Below are positions 1-5,427 of a stretch of 37,161 nucleotides of DNA, piece by piece. A model generated the notes under the pieces. That model ran no database searches and was not told where the DNA came from. It saw only the letters and a list, made by a program, of their open reading frames with translations. Origin of the DNA: a virus. Every line of letters starts with the position of its first letter. The first letter of the stretch is position 1. The translations under genes and the position numbers were made by a program. The DNA is taken from the IMG/VR virus record IMGVR_UViG_3300030098_001555, positions 1 through 37,161 of that record; one strand, written 5' to 3'.

Positions 1-116
1 TCAATAACTTTCTGTTTACTTACTTCAACTGGAAACAAGGTTTTAGAAAGCTCCTCTAAAGTGTTATCAGTCTTTATAGATACACTTACACTTTTAAATT
101 TAGTTATATCAGGCAT
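1..116 (-). CDS. ribbon-helix-helix-like small protein, left copy (runs off the window)
   Basis: The first 38 residues are visible, starting MPDITKFKSVSV, and the reading frame is open to the window edge. They match the complete 51-aa protein at 36610-36765 nearly residue for residue (LFPVEVSKQ here, LFPVMVSKQ there). A short strand-like KSVSVSI segment followed by helices is the layout of Arc/MetJ-type DNA-binding proteins, so a role as a small repressor is inferred, not shown. Its ATG shares one base with the stop of the gene upstream (116-292), which implies co-translation. If the genome is circular, the missing end is the sequence just left of 36648. Confidence 0.6.
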   Translation of the reverse strand, partial: MPDITKFKSVSVSIKTDNTLEELSKTLFPVEVSKQKVI

Positions 117-292
117 TATTTCCCCTTTTCTATTGTTAATTCGTCAAGCCCATACATAAAATACATTGAACTTATTTGGTCCTTAATTATTGATATTTCT
201 GATGAACACCAATTGGAATCATAAATCTTTTGTTGCTGATAAAATAAAACAATCATCATCAATATAATTAAAATCTTTAAAAAATTACTCAT
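116..292 (-). CDS. 58-aa membrane-anchored small protein, left copy
   Basis: It encodes 58 residues starting MSNFLKILIILMMIVLFYQQ. Residues 4-18 form one hydrophobic segment near the N-terminus, followed by a short polar tail that ends LDELTIEKGK, so a single-pass inner-membrane or exported peptide is likely. The right-end copy (36945-37121) is identical over about the first 24 residues, differs in the middle (SEISIIKDQISSMYF here, SEIEILKMHLSDIWY there) and matches again at the C-terminus. Conservation through two otherwise rearranged copies supports a real gene. The start overlaps the end of 285-620 by 8 bases. The function is unknown. Confidence 0.6.
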   Translation of the reverse strand: MSNFLKILIILMMIVLFYQQQKIYDSNWCSSEISIIKDQISSMYFMYGLDELTIEKGK

Positions 293-620
293 AATTATCC
301 CCCATTACAAAAGGCTTATATTCTATACCTTCTTTTATTTCTGATAGTTCTGAAAGATCCCATGTAGTTCTAGCATCATATTTGCTAGTAAAAACTCCAA
401 TATCTTTCAATATATTAAAAGATCTATTAAAATTAAAATAGTATTTCAAATCTTTTCCACATTGCTCACTATAGCATTGCAAGTGATATTTTAATTGATC
501 CTTTAAAAAGCGATCTACATATTTTTTATGCTCATTTTTAAAAAGATAAACCGTATTTTTATCACCCATGCCATATTTAGACATATCGCCACTAACAGAC
601 ACTAAACAAAATTTACTCAT
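285..620 (-). CDS. hypothetical protein, present only in the left terminal copy
   Basis: This is a 111-aa soluble-looking protein, mixed charged and aromatic, with Cys at positions 5, 49 and 54. I see no signal peptide, membrane segment or known motif. It lies between two genes that are adjacent in the right-end copy, where the sequence goes straight from the ATG of the 58-aa protein to the shared TTTACCCCCTATATAAAATA block. The junctions carry similar TACTCAT sequences, so the gene looks like an accessory cassette gained or lost at a short repeat. A purine-rich GGGGG lies just before its start. The function is unknown. Confidence 0.6.
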   Translation of the reverse strand: MSKFCLVSVSGDMSKYGMGDKNTVYLFKNEHKKYVDRFLKDQLKYHLQCYSEQCGKDLKYYFNFNRSFNILKDIGVFTSKYDARTTWDLSELSEIKEGIEYKPFVMGDNYE

Positions 621-629
621 ATTTACCCC

Positions 630-734
630 CTATATAAAATATATTGTTAAAAGGTCCGCTAGGTAATGCAACAACCCTGAAAAATAGACTATTGCAAATA
701 TAGCGAAAAGTAAGCTATTAATTATATTATTCAT
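630..734 (-). CDS. 34-aa hydrophobic peptide
   Basis: An ATG at 734 opens a 34-codon frame that is mostly one membrane helix (INSLLFAIFAIVYFSGLL) and ends ADLLTIYFI. The same C-terminus (ADLITIYFI) is found in frame at the right end of the window (37131-37161), so the peptide is conserved across both terminal copies with a synonymous or conservative substitution pattern. The upstream sequence on its strand has GGGGGAC close to the start. A very small inner-membrane peptide is likely. The role is unknown. Confidence 0.45.
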   Translation of the reverse strand: MNNIINSLLFAIFAIVYFSGLLHYLADLLTIYFI

Positions 735-747
735 TAGTCCCCCTAGA

Positions 748-1008
748 TTAAGAAATTCTAATTATAGACATATTATCGCAATCATAACTGACTCCTATAA
801 AATCAACATCTGCACTAGAATATTTTAAATAATCTTCCAAAATTAAATTATCATATCCGCTACCATGAGATATAAATAAATTTCTTTTGTTCTCTTCACT
901 TGAAAATAAATTACTGTCTTTATATTTATCTTTAAGTGATTTAATTGTATGTATTTCTGTAATTTCATCCCAATTCCAAGTACATCTATATTTTGCTTCC
1001 ATTTTCAT
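748..1008 (-). CDS. hypothetical protein, 86 aa
   Basis: The frame starts at ATG 1008, preceded on its strand by a good AGGAGG-like ribosome site (CCTCC at 1017-1021 on the plus strand). The protein starts MKMEAKYRCTWNW and ends DCDNMSIIRIS. It is soluble, rich in Asp, Tyr and Ser, with no membrane segment. No family is recognised. The position within the leftward small-gene run suggests an early accessory role, for example host takeover, but that is inference from location only. A plus-strand frame at 887-1081 overlaps it and is a shadow. Confidence 0.55.
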   Translation of the reverse strand: MKMEAKYRCTWNWDEITEIHTIKSLKDKYKDSNLFSSEENKRNLFISHGSGYDNLILEDYLKYSSADVDFIGVSYDCDNMSIIRIS

Positions 1009-1075
1009 TGTTTTTTCCTCCTATTTAAAATTTTACATAAAAAGAGATAGAACCTATATTTTAATAAAAATGCTT

Positions 1076-1186
1076 TCATAAGTACCACTCATCAAGAATA
1101 AAAACCAATACTCCAAAAGCAATCACAAAATAAAAAGTTCGTTCATCTTTATATATTTTTATAAGCAGCTTCTTAATTTTACCCAT
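1076..1186 (-). CDS. 36-aa membrane peptide
   Basis: An ATG at 1186 opens a 36-residue frame, MGKIKKLLIKIYKDERTFYF and onward. A basic N-terminal amphipathic stretch is followed by one hydrophobic helix (FVIAFGVLVFIL) and a short acidic tail. This charge pattern predicts a single-pass inner-membrane peptide with the N-terminus inside. An AGGT sequence precedes the start. It has the same leftward direction as its neighbours and fits neatly between 748-1008 and 1205-1483. I do not recognise a family. Confidence 0.45.
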   Translation of the reverse strand: MGKIKKLLIKIYKDERTFYFVIAFGVLVFILDEWYL

Positions 1187-1204
1187 ATATTTAACCTCTA
1201 TTAA

Positions 1205-1483
1205 TTAAAATGCTTGTATTATTATTGAGTCAGTACCTTCAACTTCAATTACTGTTGTATGATCCCTTAAATCGTCAATAGTTTCAATTTCAAGATTGTC
1301 ATATTCTTTTAAACATTCTTTTAAATTGTCATACTCGTCAAAGTCGCATCGGATTGCTATTGGATCAAATTCCATATCAGGATCACATTCCTCTAAAAAG
1401 TTAAATAGAGCCTTAGCTCCATCATAACTATAGTATTGTGCCATTTCATCACAGAATTTAGACTCATATATTGTATCTTTCAT
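1205..1483 (-). CDS. acidic hypothetical protein, 92 aa
   Basis: I place the start at ATG 1483 (MKDTIYESKF), because AGGAG lies 7 bases upstream on its strand; an in-frame ATG at 1540 has no such site. The protein is strongly acidic with the pattern SYDGAKALFNFLEECDP, FDPIAIRCDFDEY, and a C-terminal TTVIEVEGTDSIIIQAF. This matches, from memory, a widespread bacterial and phage family of unknown function (I believe annotated as a DUF7222-type domain; not checked). The net negative charge recalls DNA-mimic proteins, but nothing in the sequence shows such a function. Confidence 0.65.
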   Translation of the reverse strand: MKDTIYESKFCDEMAQYYSYDGAKALFNFLEECDPDMEFDPIAIRCDFDEYDNLKECLKEYDNLEIETIDDLRDHTTVIEVEGTDSIIIQAF

Positions 1484-1561
1484 ATTTAATCTCCTTTGTT
1501 TGATACCTACTTTATGTCTGTATCTCATACCGCCAAACAAGTTGACGGTATAAGTTAAAGA

Positions 1562-1723
1562 CTATTCAACTTTTAAACATTCTTTAATTCTTTTAATTGC
1601 ATCTTTTTCACTTAATGCAACGCCACCATTTAAACGAATCATTTTTTTTCTAGGATAGTGAAATGCAATTCTTCCAGAATCATTCCAAAGATTTATATAA
1701 TAATTTATGTAGCTTTTATTCAT
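1562..1723 (-). CDS. hypothetical protein, 53 aa
   Basis: The frame runs from ATG 1723, with AGAGAGGT upstream as a ribosome site, and encodes a small basic protein: MNKSYINYYINLWNDSGRIA, then a segment with YPRKKMIRLNGG, then a C-terminal helix ending IKRIKECLKVE. It is the first gene of the leftward run after the control region 1724-2331, so its transcript must start there. It has no membrane segment and no recognised family. The small basic character is compatible with nucleic-acid binding, which is only a suggestion. Confidence 0.5.
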   Translation of the reverse strand: MNKSYINYYINLWNDSGRIAFHYPRKKMIRLNGGVALSEKDAIKRIKECLKVE

Positions 1724-1987
1724 TGTTATTAACCTCTCTTTGTTTGAATTAATTTAGTTTAATACTATTCGTTATACATTCACAACATAAAATATATGAA
1801 ATTATGATATAAATTATATATCACTTGAACTATGTTCACCCTTTGTTCTACATTGAGTTAGATATTGGCAGATTTTCGCCACAAACTAACAATAAATACT
1901 ATTGCAAACCCTTTACTCTCTCCTAACTGTAATAAGATAGTAATAAGGTAATAGAATAGATCATTTCATATTATGTGATGATAATTG

Positions 1988-2006
1988 CCTGGATAATCAC
2001 CTGGAT
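1988..2006. repeat. CCTGGAT direct repeat, possible regulator site
   Basis: Two exact CCTGGAT copies lie 12 bases apart (1988-1994 and 2000-2006), separated by AATCA. An inverted CCAGG follows at 2159-2163, next to the proposed promoter. The spacing is near one helical turn, as expected for side-by-side protein binding. Chance occurrence is possible. Confidence 0.3.
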
Positions 2007-2061
2007 TAGTAATTTTGTCTTAACATTTCCAAAACCATAAAAACAATTATACTTGCCTTAT

Positions 2062-2079
2062 TAATGACATAATTCATTA
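2062..2079. promoter_or_regulatory. TAATGA-CATAAT-TCATTA inverted repeat
   Basis: This is a perfect 6-base inverted repeat with a 6-base spacer in the control region. The symmetry and size fit a half-site pair for a small dimeric repressor, such as the ribbon-helix-helix-like or MerR-like protein encoded in this genome. The link to a specific protein is inference. Confidence 0.3.
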
Positions 2080-2084
2080 CAAAT

Positions 2085-2153
2085 AATGGCTAAATAACTA
2101 TAATTGGACATAATACATATTATACGAATAAAGAATGGCTCTATTTAGCCATT
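2085..2153. promoter_or_regulatory. nested inverted repeats with AATGGCT half-sites, probable operator
   Basis: AATGGCTAAATA (2085-2096) is a perfect 12-base inverted match to TATTTAGCCATT (2142-2153). Inside it, a third half-site AATGGCT (2134-2140) pairs with AGCCATT (2147-2153) around a 6-base loop. The right-hand half-site ends two bases before the -35 region of the proposed promoter, so a protein bound here could block or help RNA polymerase, and binding to the distant half-site could form a loop. Confidence 0.5.
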
Positions 2154-2154
2154 A

Positions 2155-2183
2155 ATTACCAGGTCATTATACTGTGATATAAT
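2155..2183 (+). promoter_or_regulatory. extended -10 promoter for the rightward late genes
   Basis: TGATATAAT at 2175-2183 is a perfect TATAAT with the TGn extension. Seventeen bases upstream the -35 position reads ATTACC, a poor match, which is usual for extended -10 promoters and hints at activator dependence. Transcription would start near 2190 and enter the methyltransferase gene at 2332 after a leader of about 140 bases. No second strong promoter is obvious before the terminase genes. Confidence 0.5.
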
Positions 2184-2331
2184 AGCAACATAAGAGAATG
2201 ACGGGTTTATCATTGACCGACCCATCAAAATAATATGGGGGCGTATTGCTTTAGTCATAACACTTACAACCAGACAATCAAAAGAGGGGGGTTTTATTTA
2301 CAAACCTATGCAAATCAGTTTATAAGCAATA

Positions 2332-2865
2332 ATGGAACTCCCAAATAAACGGTATAATATAATTTACGCAGATCCAGCTTGGCATTATCAAACATGGGGT
2401 GAGGGCGGAAAAAGAAATGTTACCTCAAAATACAAGACAATGAAAATGCAAGAAATATGGGATCTTCCAGTCTGTGATATTGCAGAAAATAATTGTGTAT
2501 TATTTTTATGGGTAACTTATCCCAAATTAATTGATTGCATAAAAACTATAGAAAAATGGGGTTTTACATACAAGACTTGTGCTTTTAGTTGGGTTAAAAA
2601 GAACAAAAAGTCAGACACATGGTTCTGGGGTTTAGGATATTGGACTAGGGCAAATAACGAAATATGCCTATTAGCAACTAAAGGCAAACCCAAGAGAGTG
2701 TCTAAAAGCGTTCATCAGATCGTTGATGATCGTATTAGGGAACATTCTCGTAAACCTGACTGCGTAAGAGATCGAATTGTTGAATTATGTGGTGATTTAC
2801 CACGCATAGAGCTATTCGCAAGACAAAAAACACCTGGCTGGGATGTATGGGGTAACGAAGTATAA
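2332..2865 (+). CDS. MT-A70 family adenine-N6 DNA methyltransferase
   Basis: This 177-aa protein has the MT-A70 layout: the catalytic motif DPAW at residues 14-17 (the variant of DPPW common in the phage branch), a central FLWVTYP strand, GLGYWTRANNE, the REHSRKPD segment and a C-terminal WGNEV. It should transfer a methyl group from S-adenosylmethionine to the N6 of adenine in DNA, probably to protect the genome from restriction. The ATG has no Shine-Dalgarno sequence. A five-codon frame (2308-2325) ends six bases before it, so coupling is possible. Its stop overlaps the start of the next gene (TAATG). Confidence 0.9.
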   Translation: MELPNKRYNIIYADPAWHYQTWGEGGKRNVTSKYKTMKMQEIWDLPVCDIAENNCVLFLWVTYPKLIDCIKTIEKWGFTYKTCAFSWVKKNKKSDTWFWGLGYWTRANNEICLLATKGKPKRVSKSVHQIVDDRIREHSRKPDCVRDRIVELCGDLPRIELFARQKTPGWDVWGNEV

Positions 2866-3536
2866 TGGAATTAACTTTGAAATTTAGTGTAGCACCTGCA
2901 GTATTGTTTCTTGAGTCACAATTACCCATACAGGCGGTAAAAGACTTAAATCAATACCTAGATGCCAAACACAACAAAAACGCTGAATCTTTCGCAGATA
3001 AGCTCGTAGGGCAAATATCGCATGGAGAGCAGCTTAAAATGGATCCGACAGATAAATTGGTCGAACCATTTATGAAGATTGTGGCACAAATGTCACAGGA
3101 GTACCTAAAACAGTTTACTCGTACTATCGGAGCTTCACCTATGGAACGTCAACCAGGTGTTCATAGCTTATGGTCAGTACACTCATACGAACGAGACTAC
3201 AATCCTGTCCACGATCACGGGGTAGATACCATTATGGGGATAAGTTTCACCACGTGGACTAAGATACCCAAGCAAATTAGGGATAAGGAGGAGTATAATT
3301 CCTTTAATTTAGTCAATAGTAGCGGATTATGTGACGGGTTTTTACAATTTCACTTCGGTCAGACGGGGATAAGGGGTTTAGAAGAACTTAGACCACCATT
3401 TTCTCGTACTTTTAAGCCTGAAGTGGGTAAATTATTGATGTTTCCATCATGGTGTCAACACACGGTATATCCTTTTGAGGGTAAAGGGGAACGCAGAACA
3501 GTAGCAGGGAACCTTAATATGTTTCCTAAAGAATAA
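2865..3536 (+). CDS. 2OG-Fe(II) oxygenase-like protein
   Basis: The 223-aa protein fits a double-stranded beta-helix dioxygenase fold. NPVHDHGVD (residues 113-121) supplies candidate iron ligands His116 and Asp117 or His118. FPSWCQHTVYP supplies the distal His199, and Arg210-Arg211 could bind 2-oxoglutarate. The FPSW-x-H-x-V-x-P and later NLNMF pattern resembles the phage oxygenase family TIGR02466, from memory. It overlaps the methyltransferase by one base, so the two are probably made together. A DNA-base or protein hydroxylase role is possible; the substrate cannot be read. Confidence 0.75.
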   Translation: MELTLKFSVAPAVLFLESQLPIQAVKDLNQYLDAKHNKNAESFADKLVGQISHGEQLKMDPTDKLVEPFMKIVAQMSQEYLKQFTRTIGASPMERQPGVHSLWSVHSYERDYNPVHDHGVDTIMGISFTTWTKIPKQIRDKEEYNSFNLVNSSGLCDGFLQFHFGQTGIRGLEELRPPFSRTFKPEVGKLLMFPSWCQHTVYPFEGKGERRTVAGNLNMFPKE

Positions 3537-3545
3537 GGAGAATTT

Positions 3546-3707
3546 ATGGCAAGACCAAAACCATCAGAAACAAGGACTAGACGTTCTATAGCGGAAAAAA
3601 AGAAATCTACATTTGGCGATGACACTATGCCTGAATGGCTTAGATCAAAAACCAAACTGACGTTTAAAGAATGGCAAGATGTAATGAAGAAATTTGCTGC
3701 TAACTAA
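3546..3707 (+). CDS. small basic protein, 53 aa
   Basis: The frame begins MARPKPSETRTRRSIAEKKK after an AAGGAG ribosome site and ends KFAAN. The N-terminal third is strongly basic and probably disordered. The rest contains MPEWLRSKTKLTFKEWQDVM, which looks helical. Small basic genes just before terminase are common in phages of this kind, but I recognise no family. A DNA-packaging or regulatory helper role is a guess from position. It is too short for most gene finders, but the strong ribosome site supports it. Confidence 0.55.
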   Translation: MARPKPSETRTRRSIAEKKKSTFGDDTMPEWLRSKTKLTFKEWQDVMKKFAAN

Positions 3708-3761
3708 TAAGAAAAAGGCTAACCAATGAAAAAAAAGAGAAAACCATACTAAGGAGAATTT

Positions 3762-3884
3762 ATGGAAAAACTAAATGAATTAATGGATTGGGTAAAGAAT
3801 TACCAATTATGGGAAACAAAAGACTACATTAAAGCTGGTGTAGTTGTTATTGTTGTTATAGGGATTATTGTATCTATAGCATAA
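3762..3884 (+). CDS. 40-aa single-pass membrane peptide
   Basis: An ATG preceded by AAGGAG at 3751-3756 opens 40 codons. The N-terminal 23 residues are amphipathic (MEKLNELMDWVKNYQLWETK) and the C-terminus is one helix of Val, Ile and Gly (AGVVVIVVIGIIVSIA). The stop TAA overlaps the ATG of the terminase small subunit (TAATG). It may be a small holin- or membrane-associated peptide, but nothing identifies its function. Confidence 0.5.
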   Translation: MEKLNELMDWVKNYQLWETKDYIKAGVVVIVVIGIIVSIA

Positions 3885-4165
3885 TGGCACAAAGAGGAGG
3901 CAAGAGACCAGGAGCAGGTAGACCAAGAGGAGTCACCGCAGGAACTAAGCATGAAAGATTAGAAAAAATGCTACGTAAGGGTGCTAAAACTCCCCTACAG
4001 TATATGCTGAACATCCTAAACGACAAAAAAACATCGCCTGAAAAAAAGATGTGGGCTGCCGAGAAAGCTGCACCTTTTGTACACCCTAGACTATCCTCTG
4101 TTGACCAAAAACTACAAGGAGACAAAGACGAGCCAGTCGAAATAGAAGTTAAATGGAAGGAATAG
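3884..4165 (+). CDS. terS: terminase small subunit
   Basis: This 93-aa protein starts with the basic, glycine-rich RGGKRPGAGRPRG tract typical of small terminase subunits. A helical part (TPLQYMLNILNDKKTSPEKK) and AAPFVHPRLSSVD follow. The family recognises the packaging site on phage DNA and recruits the large subunit. It is short for the family, which usually has 100-180 residues. It sits directly upstream of the large subunit, two bases before its TTG start, and this supports the call. A minus-strand frame at 3874-4194 is a shadow. Confidence 0.85.
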   Translation: MAQRGGKRPGAGRPRGVTAGTKHERLEKMLRKGAKTPLQYMLNILNDKKTSPEKKMWAAEKAAPFVHPRLSSVDQKLQGDKDEPVEIEVKWKE

Positions 4166-4166
4166 T

Positions 4167-5426
4167 TTGAAGATTGAAATACCTTACAAACCACGACCCT
4201 TACAAAAAGAACTCCATACTAAATTAAAACGCTTTAATGTTATATGTTGTCATCGTAGGTTTGGTAAAACAGTTTTTGCAATAAACCACTTAATAAAAAC
4301 AGCGTTACATAAACCAAATCAACGCTTGGCATACATTGCACCCACTTATCGACAAGGTAAGAACGTGGCTTTTGACTATTTAAAGGAATACACCCAACCC
4401 TTAATGAAATTAGGGGGGAGTAGACACGAAACCGAATTAAAGGTAGACCTATGGAATGGTTCACGTTTACAAATATTTGGTGCTGACAACCCAGATGCCC
4501 TTAGAGGCTTGGGGTTTGATGGTGTCTGTATGGATGAGTTCGCTTTAATGTCGCCTCGTACTTGGACTGAGGTAGTTAGACCTGCAGTTTCTGACAAACT
4601 AGGCTATGTTATATTTATTGGTACGCCAATGGGGCATAATCAGTTCTGGGATGTTTACGATCTTGCAAGACGCAGAGGTGGTGACTGGAAAGCTGTTCTT
4701 TATAGGGCTTCAGAAACAGAAGTTATTGATGCTAATGAACTGGATGAAGCAAGAGCTACCATGCCCGAAGATCAGTACGAACAAGAGTTTGAATGTAGTT
4801 TCCAGGCTGCAGTATCTGGTGCTTATTACGGTAAGCAAATACAGAAAGCAGAAAAAGAAAATCGACTTGCAGAAGTAGACTACGATGAAAATATTGATGT
4901 GGAAACGTGGTGGGATTTAGGAATAGGTGATTCTACCGCAATTTGGTTTGCACAAAGAGTTGGAGATGAGGTGCACCTCATAGATTATTACGAAACGTCT
5001 GGAGAATCACTTGCACACTATGCAGATGTTTTAAAAGAAAAAGCATACAATTACGGTAGACACATTGCACCACACGATATAGTGGCACGTGAGTTGGGTA
5101 CAGGTAAATCAAGATTAGAAGTCGCAAGAGAACTTGGAATTAATTTTGATGTATGTCCTAAATTAGAAATACAACACGGTATTGAGTCTGTTAGAAACAC
5201 ACTTGATAGATGTTGGTTTGACCGTAATCGCTGTAAACTTGGTATTGAATGTTTGCGACAGTACCGTAAAGAGTTTGATGATAAGATGCAGACATTTAAA
5301 AATAAACCATTGCACGATTGGAGTTCACACGGAGCCGATGCGTTTCGTTATGGTTGTGCAATAGACCCTGACACTAAAAGTCAATGGGCTAGAGAAATTA
5401 ACGTAGATACAAGGTATATAGTTTAG
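4167..5426 (+). CDS. terL: terminase large subunit
   Basis: This 419-aa DNA-packaging motor has an N-terminal ATPase and a C-terminal nuclease. CHRRFGKT (residues 28-35) is the Walker A variant, GVCMDE (119-124) is Walker B with the catalytic Glu124, and FIGTPMG near 150-156 is the coupling motif. WWDLGIGDST (248-257) contributes the RNase H-like acidic site, and HDWSSHGADAF near the end contributes the last acidic residues. The start is TTG at 4167 with AAGGA 5 bases upstream, since no in-frame ATG precedes Walker A. Confidence 0.95.
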   Translation: MKIEIPYKPRPLQKELHTKLKRFNVICCHRRFGKTVFAINHLIKTALHKPNQRLAYIAPTYRQGKNVAFDYLKEYTQPLMKLGGSRHETELKVDLWNGSRLQIFGADNPDALRGLGFDGVCMDEFALMSPRTWTEVVRPAVSDKLGYVIFIGTPMGHNQFWDVYDLARRRGGDWKAVLYRASETEVIDANELDEARATMPEDQYEQEFECSFQAAVSGAYYGKQIQKAEKENRLAEVDYDENIDVETWWDLGIGDSTAIWFAQRVGDEVHLIDYYETSGESLAHYADVLKEKAYNYGRHIAPHDIVARELGTGKSRLEVARELGINFDVCPKLEIQHGIESVRNTLDRCWFDRNRCKLGIECLRQYRKEFDDKMQTFKNKPLHDWSSHGADAFRYGCAIDPDTKSQWAREINVDTRYIV

Positions 5427-5427
5427 T

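Larger units (their letters stand above)
1..660. repeat. left copy of a diverged terminal repeat
   Basis: Parts of this segment match 36648-37161 closely. Bases 1-116 match 36648-36765 with about six differences. The first half of the 58-aa membrane protein gene and the region just before it match almost exactly, and 631-660 aligns without gaps to 37132-37161. The left copy carries a 111-aa gene (285-620) that the right copy lacks, and the right copy carries a 58-aa gene (36767-36943) that the left lacks. This fits two haplotypes of one locus at the ends of a circular or permuted genome, or a true duplication. Confidence 0.85.
1724..2331. promoter_or_regulatory. gene-free control region between the leftward small genes and the rightward late genes
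   Basis: These 608 bases contain no convincing gene. They separate minus-strand from plus-strand transcription and are rich in short repeats: a CCTGGAT direct repeat 12 bases apart (1988-1994 and 2000-2006), a TAATGA/TCATTA inverted repeat (2062-2079), an AATGGCTAAATA/TATTTAGCCATT inverted repeat (2085-2153) and an extended -10 promoter (2175-2183). A possible leftward -10 (ATTATA at 1813-1818, read as TATAAT on the minus strand) has no good -35. The layout fits a regulatory hub and possibly a replication start. Confidence 0.6.

Noticed and set aside
3874-4194. A 106-codon minus-strand frame over the terminase small subunit gene
   Set aside because: It is antisense to a gene supported by its terminase context and motif. 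Its Ser-rich sequence looks like the shadow of an RPGAGRP region.
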